A DNA stretch of 17,083 nucleotides, taken from contig LSSN01003976.1 of NCBI GenBank assembly GCA_001970855.1, positions 1 through 17,083 of the forward strand, read 5' to 3'. This document shows positions 8,880-17,083 of this stretch, in pieces. The translations under genes and the position numbers were made by a program. The DNA is from Smittium culicis (taxonomy: Eukaryota > Kickxellomycota > Harpellomycetes > Harpellales > Legeriomycetaceae). Numbering within the stretch: position 1 is the first letter of the stretch; each line of letters begins with the position of its first letter. The notes below the pieces were generated by a model. The model worked only from the letters and a program-made list of their open reading frames with translations, ran no database searches and was not told the DNA's origin.

Positions 8880-9302
8880 GTCCATATTTGTTCCTGAATT
8901 ACCACTTTTTTTAATCTGCAGAATACTCAGCGAACCAATAATCTATCAACACCAAATCCGCCATTACTAAAATTCTCAAACCTTAAAAGAATTCCCTTTC
9001 CGTCCATTCGTCCACATAAATTCCACCATATAAAAATACCTGCCCTGATTACTAAACCAACAAAAAAAAAAAAAAATTTATGCCTATCCTGATGTCGGTT
9101 CAGATGCAATTAACAGCTCCAATCTCTACTCCATCTTCAAGCCAAACCGCCAATTTAATGCCACTGCCAATTCCCCTTAAAAAATCCCTCGTATCCTGAC
9201 TCCTTTCTCTTTCTCTTCAAGCATTTATCAACCCACACTTCCGCCCGTCTTTAATTTATTTCTAATTTTTACTTTGCTGCATTTTAAAAAAAAGTAAAAA
9301 TA
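8880..9302 (+). promoter_or_regulatory. Upstream flank and 5' leader region of the membrane thioredoxin gene, C/pyrimidine-rich
   Basis: Probable promoter of the plus-strand gene at 9303. It is C/T-rich on the coding strand, with CCAAT at about 8934. The start codon follows AAAGTAAAAATA, A-rich with A at -3, a favourable context. A 39-codon upstream ORF (9080-9199) would fall in the leader if transcription starts before 9080. The transcription start is not known. Confidence 0.4.
9080..9199 (+). other. Possible upstream ORF, 39 codons
   Basis: ATG to TGA with three further in-frame ATGs (9092, 9104 and one later), encoding a Ser/Thr/Pro-rich peptide beginning MPILMSVQMQL. It ends 103 nt before the main start. 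It is relevant only if the leader extends this far; translation is unproven. Confidence 0.25.
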
Positions 9303-11575
9303 ATGGCGATTTCATCCCCTAGTTCGCTGCTTGTCTCCCTGCTCGCCCTCCTGTCCCTAAACTCCCTCCTAGCCCAAAAAGTTATCTACCTCGGCAAGGA
9401 TAACTTCACTCAAACTATATCCGACGGAAAATGGCTTGTCAATTTTGACTCCTTTGACGATATCCAGCCCCTCGAAAGGTCCCAAGACTTCACTGCCCTA
9501 GCCTCTGAATGGGGCCTGCGCTACGGCCCAAACACCCCTAAAAACGTCACTTTTGGTCTCTTTAACTGCAATGATAGCTCTGATATCTGCTCAAAATACA
9601 AAGCTTCCGAAACCCCCGCTTTTCTTGCCTTTTCTAGAGGCGAGCTTTTTGATAAAATTCAGTCCCCTGCTGATAAAGATGCTATCTCTGGTCTCGCAAA
9701 CAAACTATTCCAGCACTACAACTCAAACTACGCCTCTAACGTTGTTCTCCATGCCGACACTTTCCCTCAATTCATCAAAAACGGTACTTGGTTCATCAAA
9801 TTCTACTCCCCTAAATGCGGTTATTCAAGACGACTAGCCCCACACTGGGTTAAAATGACCAACTTCCTCCACGAAGAAGCCAAAAATAACGGTATCCGTT
9901 TCGCCGAATTCGACTGCTTAGCTGAAAGCACCGTTTGCAACAAACAACTTGTAGACGGCTACCCCACTCTGTTCCTTTACAACAATGGAACTCAAATCGA
10001 AGAATACCTTGATGTCAACGAGTTTGATTCTTTAGTACAATACTACCAGAAAATCAAGAAACGCTTCCCCGTAGCCTCCGACAAACAATCCATTGACTCT
10101 AGCCCTGCTCAATCCACTTCTGCCCCTATTACCACCAAGCCTTCTTCCACTGAATCTTCCCCAACTCAACCTTCCCCAACCAGCGCCCTTAAAGTCCTTG
10201 ACAAAAATAAATTCGACGACCTCATTAAGGAAAAGCCCATTTTCATCAAATTCTTCTCCCCAACCTGCTCCCACTGCATAAGCTTGGCCCCAAACTGGAT
10301 CAAATTGGCCGACGAGCTCAAAGGTAAAGTTGACGTTTACGAATTCGACTGTCTAGCCGACTCTGATTTCTGCAACAAAAATAATATCAGCGGATACCCC
10401 ACCTTACGAATGGTTTACAACGACCAGAAAGTCGATTATATGGCCGAAAGAGAAGTCGCGCTAATGAAAGACTTTGCTTTGAAAACTACTTTGTCCGATA
10501 TCTCCATCTTGGACAAACCTACCTTAATCGAAAAATTCGATAGTGGAAACTCAATGTTTATTTACGTCAAAGGCAGCACCAACACCGCCGATTTTGACCT
10601 TTTCAAGCACACAAAGGATGCTATGATGAAAAGTCTTTCTGGAAACCTATTCTACCAAACAAACGACCTTGAACTAGAAAAGCTAATCCTAAAAGAATCT
10701 GACCCTAAAACGCCTAAACTTGTTGCCTTGCAAGACCAGAAATTCTACATTTACAAAGGCGAACCCAAAGACTCAACTATTATCTCTGAATGGATCAAAA
10801 TTCACAAATCGCCTCTTATCACTAAATTTGACTCTAAGAGCTTTTGGCGTGTTGCCTATAGTGGTAACTACATGGTAACTCTTATTCTCCCTGATGACAA
10901 TAAGAGCTTGGAAAGAAACTCAGCATTCGATCCCGTTTTAGACGCTGCTAAAGAATACAAAACTAGCCAGCTATCTAAAAGCGGAATCAAAGCCGACTTT
11001 TACTGGACCACCATATCCGAACTAACAAAAGTCCAGCGCTCAATATCAGCCACTGACTTTGCAAAACTCCCAGCCGTTGCTATTAGAAGTACCGATACTG
11101 GAAAGTTTTACTCGTACCTCGACGCCAACGACCACATCAAGCTGGATAAGGGCAGCATTCTCAGCGCACTTAAACTAGCATTTGAAGGTAAACTCTTTGA
11201 CCAGTCTGATGCTAATAAACAAAACAATAACCAAAATAAAAATAAAAACGAAAAGGCGGCAGACTTGAAAGTTGATATCCCTAACGAAAAAATCCCAGAG
11301 CCAATAAGTACAGAGCCTAAAAAAACAGAATCTTCATCATTCTTTGGCAAAGTTTTCAGCTTTTTCGGATACATTATCGCTATATCAATCATCATCTTTA
11401 CAGTAATTACATTGTACAAAAAATATGCACGCAATAGAGGTAGCTTCTTACCAATTTACAAAGGTTAGTTTCCTCCCCATCCCCCTTTTAATTCCCATTT
11501 CTATTCCTACATCTATTCACATTTTCTATTTTTAAAAACATACTTTTTCTTTATTTTTTAGACAACATGTACTAA
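9303..11575 (+). CDS. ER transmembrane thioredoxin-domain (PDI-family) protein, Eps1/TMX-like
   Basis: Exons 9303-11463 and 11562-11575 give 724 residues. A signal peptide (1-24, ending SLLA) precedes three N-terminal thioredoxin folds. Fold 1 (about 26-140) lacks an active-site Cys pair. Fold 2 (about 145-255) has CGYS at 172-175, the second Cys replaced by Ser. After a Ser/Thr/Pro linker (260-295), fold 3 (about 296-395) has an intact CSHC at 322-325. Folds 2 and 3 keep the cis-proline loop GYPTL; all three keep an extra Cx6C pair (89/96, 205/212, 350/357). A long divergent luminal region (400-630) precedes an Asn/Lys-rich stretch, one membrane span (about 688-705) and a short basic cytosolic tail. 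Several N-glycosylation sequons fit luminal location. PDI-family members form, break or trap disulfides in the ER. CGYS can attack a client thiol but should resolve poorly, as in ERp44 (CRFS), while CSHC could be an oxidoreductase. The exact ortholog is uncertain. Confidence 0.9.
11464..11561 (+). other. Last intron of the membrane thioredoxin gene (98 nt)
   Basis: Donor GTTAGT, acceptor TTTTTTAG, phase 1, pyrimidine-rich throughout. Splicing replaces the C-terminal ...YKG-stop with ...YKDNMY-stop. The intron matches the others in size and signals, but the coding gain is only four residues, so it is less certain. Confidence 0.65.
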
Positions 11576-12239
11576 GAACTTTTCTTTTTTTTTTATTATT
11601 ATTATTATTAAAAAAATCAATACTTTGGAAAAAAAAAAAAACCAATAATGCAGGAGGAAAAACGATCTAGTAATTTGCTCTATCAAACAACCAAAAAAAG
11701 AAAAGAAACGAAAAGATAATATACCTGCCAACTATGAACATCGGTCCTGACTTTTAATTGCTTTTTCCAAACTTTAATTTTTCTTTATTTATATAAAAAA
11801 AAAAAGGATTGAATTCACAAACTTATTACATTATAATATATCCTTTTACACACAATTTTAATTAGTTTGTCGCGGTTTATAGATCATTTATTTATGTATA
11901 TAAATTTATCATAAGAAATTAGATATTATTGTGTTTTTTTGATAGTTTATAGTCGTTTTTTAGATAATTTAAATGGAATCTTATGTAGTGGAAAAAACGT
12001 CGTTTTCTTAAGTTCATTTAGATAAAGCGTAATTTGACACTTATATTTAGATTATATTTGCGGCCAGACAAAGCGAAAAAAAAAAAAAACAAATTTTAAA
12101 AGGTTCAAATAAAAATGGGAGATACAAAGAGAAAATATCAGAATGACGATATGCAATGGTCTTTTATGGGGGGGAGAAAGTATGTTTAGCATTTAAGAAG
12201 TAGATGGGTGGGAAAATTATGGGCTTAAACTAAGAAGGT
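11576..12239. other. Convergent spacer between the two thioredoxin genes
   Basis: AT-rich 3' flanks of two convergent genes. It contains homopolymers (T10 near 11584, A12 near 11630, A14 near 12076), AATAAA on the plus strand at 12108-12113 and TTTATT (minus-strand AATAAA) at 11887-11892 as weak poly(A) candidates. No gene is seen. Confidence 0.55.
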
Positions 12240-12878
12240 TTATTTGAATCTGGTGGCCAATTGATTAGAGTAGCTGAGGAGTTCGTCGTAAACATTAGCG
12301 CCGCCGTACTCTTCGATCTGTTTGCCGCGGTTATAGATGAACAATGTGGGGTAGCCGTCAACGTTCTGGTCGTCACAGACATTCGAGTTTGCTAGGCAGT
12401 CGACTTCGCCGAAACGGATACCGTTTTTTTTGGCATTTTCAAAAAGGTCGGTTGAAAGGGCGGACCAGATCGGGGCGAGTTTCTTGGAGTAGCCGCATCT
12501 TGGCGAGTAGAATTTGATGAACCAGGTGCCAGACGAAACCGACTCTTTAAAGTTGGCGCTGCTTAGGACAACGCTGTGCTGGGATTCGTCGTACCTCTTA
12601 TCTATAGGTTTGTTTGTTTTTTTTTAATTAAAATATAAAATTAGCTCGTGTATATTAAATATAAGCATATGGATAAATTTTGTAGAAAAGAGTTTGTTTC
12701 ATATTTATCGTTTGCTCAAAAACATTTTTTTTTTTTTGTATGGTATTTGGAGACTTTTTTTTAGTTATGGTTATGGTTTTAATTTTGCGAATTAGATATG
12801 TAGAGAAAGAGTACCTATTGCATGGGAACTGGCAAAGAGCGACAAAGCGAAAAACGAAAGAGCTGACTTCAACAACAT
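12240..12878 (-). CDS. Secretory single-domain thioredoxin with CGYS active site, two exons
   Basis: Exons 12878-12815 and 12601-12240 join in frame to 141 residues plus TAA. Exon 1 encodes a classic signal peptide (MLLKSALSFFALSLFASSHA) and ends in phase 1. Exon 2 encodes one thioredoxin fold: GTWFIKFYSP, CGYS at 57-60, a Cx6C pair at 90/97, NGIRFGEVDCLA, and the cis-Pro loop VDGYPTLF (102-109). It ends at TRFK with no KDEL-type or membrane signal, so it is probably luminal or secreted. By hand alignment about 58 of 96 residues match fold 2 of the membrane protein encoded at 9303-11575, including the unusual CGYS. A dibasic KR (23-24) just after the signal peptide could be a Kex2-type site. 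Exon 2 is far richer in G+C and in C-ending codons than its surroundings, suggesting strong expression. The ATG has A at -3. Neither exon alone would stand out as a long frame. Confidence 0.85.
12602..12814 (-). other. Intron of the single-domain thioredoxin gene (213 nt)
   Basis: Donor GTACTC, acceptor CCTATAG, phase 1, with branch-like GCTAAT about 45 nt before the acceptor. In exon 2's frame a TAA lies a few codons upstream of the acceptor, so the exon cannot extend further 5' without splicing. Confidence 0.82.
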
Positions 12879-13500
12879 ACTTGAGGCTATTTATTAAATT
12901 TTTGGCAAGTTAGCTAGTATGGGAACTGTTCTATAAATTAAATTTTTATAAAGTTAGTGCGTATAGAGACTAATCTGTATATTACAATCATGTTTTTTAA
13001 AAATGTTTCAAAATAGTTGCGTTTTATATTCCATCACTCAAAATATTTGCAACTTTATCGCTGCGTTTACTTACCAATTTGATTTCACCTTTTTATTTCC
13101 GCCTTTAATCTGTCCCAGCTCTAATTGGCCCAAACTTGCAATATTGCAGGTTTCATTCCATAATACATTTTAGCAATCATTTATAAGCATCTTTTTCAGG
13201 AACAGATTTGTAATAAATATCCAATAATTGCCTGAATCGGAGTTAAAAAATCACCCAATCACAGCCAAATACCAAGCCTGCTGCTTAGCCCCTGCTTACA
13301 AACTCATATTAATCTAAAACCTCTGAGTAACCAAACTAATATTCTTTACCCCATTTTGGCCCAAATGCCCTCTCAAATACCAATTTGCCGCTATAAAGGC
13401 TTTTTAATTTTAAAAATAGCTTGCAATAAACTAGCTACAAATTATAGAAAACAAAATTAAAATTTAGTTTACTAAATAAACAATCTAATGTTATTTTACA
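12879..13500. other. Upstream flank of the single-domain thioredoxin gene with a C-rich island
   Basis: The first 150 bp are the probable promoter of the minus-strand thioredoxin gene. From about 13040 to 13400 the plus strand is C/T-rich with many CC and CCC runs, much like the stretch before the gene at 9303, but no coding frame follows. The longest local frames stop within about 25 codons. It may be a regulatory island, a non-coding transcript start, or the start of a lost gene. Confidence 0.35.
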
Positions 13501-16500
13501 AAAAAAAAAAGTAAAACTTTATTCGACAAGTTGCATGTTTTTTAGTTTACATTTTAGAAGTTATATTTTGGCTCATTTTACACATACTTATAAAAATAAC
13601 TGTGGTTTTCATTCTCAGAAAACAGTTGAAAATAGGCCAGATTATTAGCAAAATAAATAGCTAATTCACTAACAAGTTTACTACAGCTTGCTAATTTAAC
13701 CCTTTCCTGGGCAGTAGACTGAATTTGATCTACCAAATATAGCCAACAATGTTCAATAAAAATACTTTAATTGCGAAGCCTTAAGCGATATTGGCGTCTT
13801 ATAACATAGCAGCAAATAAAATTTTTAATTATAAATCATAAACGAATCAATAGATTCATATTTTTATATAGTGTTGGACGTGAAAGGTTTAAATATTTTA
13901 TAAAAATACTTTTTTTAATTAAATACAAAGCAAGTTAATCAATCGATTTTATACAAATTACAAGTCAAGCAAATACTTTTTAACTTTTACCATAATTAAA
14001 TTTTTTGACCTCGTATATAAAACTCTAAATAAAGTATTCGTTAAAATAATATTTACTAATAAACGACATACAAAAGAACAATAGATGAATGTCGGGACAT
14101 AATTATCAACACCGTTACCAGAGAATGACCAACTAATGAAATTTCTGTTGACCTCAAAATTAGTTTATTTATCGTTAATAATGAGTTAAATGAATACTAA
14201 AAAAAAATCAAGAAAAGATTAATTTCAAAAAAGAGGCCTAATTGAATACGAAAGCATCGAATGAAATTGAACTTTTTATTTTAAACTTTCTTGAAGCCGA
14301 CTCCACCTTATGACTAGCTGAACAATAAAAAAAAAACAGTCGCAACAAAATTCAGGGTAATTTTATGAAAATCGATTGTTCAAAGATGCTGCATCGAATT
14401 ATTTTTAACAATATTATAAGATTTCAACTCTTACCTGAAATGAGAAATTACGAAGAAAGCTTCAATTTCCAAGTAGAATATGGGATATATATATATATTA
14501 AAACACTTCATTTAATGAGAATCAAAAGAAGAAGAAAAAATTTTACCAAGTGGGTTTTTCTTTTTCTCAGGGAACCATTTATTAATGATCTTGTGAAACT
14601 CCACTGATTGCATACTCCATCAGAATAGAGCTAGAACAATATCAACTTTTTTTTTTTGTTAATAAAATGTGTATAACTATCTTTAACCAAGCATAATAGT
14701 ATGTAGGTTAGATTTGTTTATTAGAATATATCAAAAAATGTATATAAGATGTTGATTGAAAAGGTATGACACAAGAAGGATTATTAAAGGATAATTAATC
14801 TTTTCGAAATATTCTTTTCGCGATAGTGTGTGACAGATACTCAATGCTATAAATTACTTGATTTGCCGCAATACTCATCATTCGTAAGTCCCATAGAGAA
14901 TTATTTTTAAAAAAAAAAAAAAAAGGTTCCTGAGACCTTAAGACGAGTAAGATCTATTTATGGAAATATTTCAAGATTTTGAAAGCATTACAAAACAAGA
15001 ATCATATGAATATTAAAGAAATTTATTTTTTTATTTATTAACTTTTATTAGAACACATCAAATCAATATTAATATTGTTTAATTCATTTAAATTTAATTT
15101 AATATAATTTTGTAGAGTTTAGTTGTGTTTTTTATTTCATTTTTTTCGTTTATTTAAAATTTATAACTTCGTTAAGTAAATTTTAGATAATAGTTAAATT
15201 ATTTTTAATTAATTATACTAAAATGAAATATTGAATAAATATATAATTAAAAGCATTTCATAAAGCTTTTTTTTTGTACTAAATAATCAAAATATAACTA
15301 ATTTAACGCTAAATCTTATTTCTAACTCTGATAATTCTGTCAATTATAGTGTATAATTATAATCTTATATCTAATTTAACACTTTTTATTCTCTTTTTAT
15401 AACGATAGATGCCTTCTTCTATATGGTCATGGTCGTCCTAATTGAAAAAGGTGTTATGGTAGAATCTTATAGCATCAAATAAATTTAGTTATTAACTTTC
15501 AAAAATTATTAAATCATGGTTACATAAATTTATATAAATAAAAGAAATAAAAAATAAATTAAAGTTTATAAAAAGTAAGTAATATCTTTGGTAAAAAAAT
15601 TTAAGAATAAGTAAAAAGTGTAATGGTTGAAAAAATGGTTTTAGTTCTGAAAGGTTAAATAACAATAGTTTATTTCGATATTTATATTCTAAGAAATCCC
15701 AAATTTTCCGTTTTTTATGATCATATGAAACTTTAGAAAGTTTATTGAGTCATTCAGAACCAGCTTTTGAACTTTCATAAATTTGGTTGTATATAAAGAA
15801 TCAAATTTGAGAGTATGTAGTAAATTCAAAAAAAAAAAAAAACACCCACTTTACAAACTTTTTAATTAGAAAATTTTAAATCGAACTTTAAATTAGAAAG
15901 GATCATTATAAAAACGAATTTTAATACCCTTAATAATCCCTTCATAATAAATTGGTTTTGGGTTCACTGGTAGCGAGTTTAAATTTTTGCCTTCAAAATA
16001 TATCTTTTACATACCTAAAACAGTAAGAAAAATATATATAATACATCATTAATTACCATTTGAATTTTGTAAAGTATGGATTGTATACATTAGAGTATAT
16101 TAATAACTCACTGAAAGCGGCCAACTTCATTGTGAATTTGTAGTATATATAAAAATATCAGAGAAAAAAGCGAGCCATAGATAAATTATATAAGCAGCCC
16201 TTGATTCAATTTAGAAAAACAAACTTCACTTTGAGTAATGAAGATAACATGCATCAGTACATAGATCAAAATCTCATTAACGCATTAATTTTATAAAAGG
16301 TATTATTGAACCTATAAATAAATTAATAAATTTAGTTCTTTATGATGGATCTTCTTAGATATTCTTACTAATTTATGCGATATATATGACTAGATATTTA
16401 TTAACTCAATTACGAATAAATTTTTGAAGTCCTATTGATCCTTATATATAGATTTTTGTAAATAACTTCAAAAAAAAAATCGAAGGATCAACTTTAGAAC

Positions 16501-17083
16501 TTTTGAGACTGCACACTTAGGATTATCTCATCAAAAATAATAAATGAGGGTTATAACACTTCTATTTTTTAAATGGTTTAATCTAAATTTACATGAATTA
16601 TGCTTTAAAAGTAATAATGAAATAATTATAACGTATTACCCCTTACAAAATATGCATTTCCTCTATTTATATAATAGAATATATAATTTTATTGATTATT
16701 ATCGATTTTATGGGGAAAAAATAAGCGTCTTAAATTTAGCGCAATGGTAAGATAACCGTGTTATATATGTTTTTCTTTCTGTATCACTTAAAACTTCATC
16801 AAATAAGTTATATAATTATGATGAAAATTTAGAAAAATAAGTAGGATATTCGATTTCGAATTCCCTGAAATTACTATAATTTTAAAAGACTTATTGTAGT
16901 TATCCAAAAGATATATAGGCTAAAAAACGTGTTATTATTAATTTGAAAACAATAGTTACGAGTAAAATACCTTGAGATAATTTTTTTTAATAAGAGATAT
17001 GATTCTTAAATAATTTTAAGTAATTTGAAATTTCTAAACTGACCTTCATTAATTTTTAGTTGTTCACATTAAACTATTTAAAT
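13501..17083. other. Very AT-rich gene-free stretch
   Basis: About 3.6 kb dominated by A/T, with homopolymers (A10 at 13501, T10 near 14650, A15 near 14911, A14 near 15828) and short (AT)n at about 14487-14498 and 16032-16040. Open frames are short and made of Ile, Lys, Asn, Phe, Tyr and Leu. No convincing tRNA boxes, coding exon or terminal repeat pair was found. A slightly G/C-richer patch occurs at about 15410-15470 without an interpretable frame. Confidence 0.5.

Noticed and set aside
9553..10281. Alternative-frame ORFs inside the membrane thioredoxin gene, both strands
   Set aside because: Shadows of the real frame, which has clear thioredoxin motifs.
14365..14613. Plus-strand 80-codon frame and an opposing 33-codon minus frame (14613-14512, MQSVEFHKIINKWFPEKKK)
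   Set aside because: Neither has a domain or splice partner; the short frame looks mixed in composition but is within chance expectation.
15405..15480. Small G/C-richer patch with glycine/histidine-rich reading, first suspected as a zinc-knuckle or retroelement scrap
   Set aside because: Stops in all frames and no paired cysteines at zinc-knuckle spacing.
16544..16750. Plus-strand 68-codon frame
   Set aside because: Asn/Ile/Tyr/Phe-rich chance frame in AT-rich DNA.
12879..17083. tRNA or other RNA genes
   Set aside because: Scanned for GTTCRANNC-type B boxes on both strands; near matches (for example around 16295 on the minus strand) lack the closing bases and a matching A box.

Overview
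This window is AT-rich eukaryotic nuclear DNA. Its genes are split by short GT-AG introns (73-213 nt) and separated by AT-rich spacers full of A- and T-homopolymers. The protein types (a fungal-style Dsn1/Mis13, a yeast Eps1/TMX-like membrane thioredoxin protein) and the compact introns point to a fungus, probably an early-diverging, AT-rich lineage. The group is inference; a gut fungus of the Harpellales type would fit but is not shown.

Four protein-coding genes can be built, all with exact frame closure across introns. (1) 1-1853, plus strand: the 3' part of DSN1/MIS13, a subunit of the MIS12 kinetochore complex, in five exons with its 5' end outside the window. (2) 6944-3110, minus strand: a 1179-residue Ki-67-like protein with an N-terminal FHA domain and a near-perfect Ki-67/Repo-Man type PP1-docking module. 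It runs convergently to DSN1, so two mitotic chromosome genes face each other across a 1.26 kb spacer. (3) 9303-11575, plus strand: a 724-residue type I ER membrane protein with three thioredoxin folds (no Cys pair, CGYS, CSHC) and a tiny last exon. (4) 12878-12240, minus strand: a two-exon, 141-residue secretory single-domain thioredoxin with the same CGYS active site, about 60% identical by eye to the second domain of gene 3 and facing it tail to tail.

Between genes 2 and 3 lies a 2.36 kb divergent promoter interval. It is G/purine-rich on the plus strand next to gene 2, C/pyrimidine-rich next to gene 3, and holds a more balanced middle that may contain a decayed coding fragment. From 12879 to the window end (4.2 kb) I see no gene: first a C-rich island (about 13040-13400), then very AT-rich DNA.

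Genes 1 and 2 belong together functionally: MIS12-complex assembly gated by Aurora B, and PP1 recruitment to mitotic chromosomes. Genes 3 and 4 look like a local inverted duplication that made a free luminal or secreted version of an ER thiol-trapping domain.
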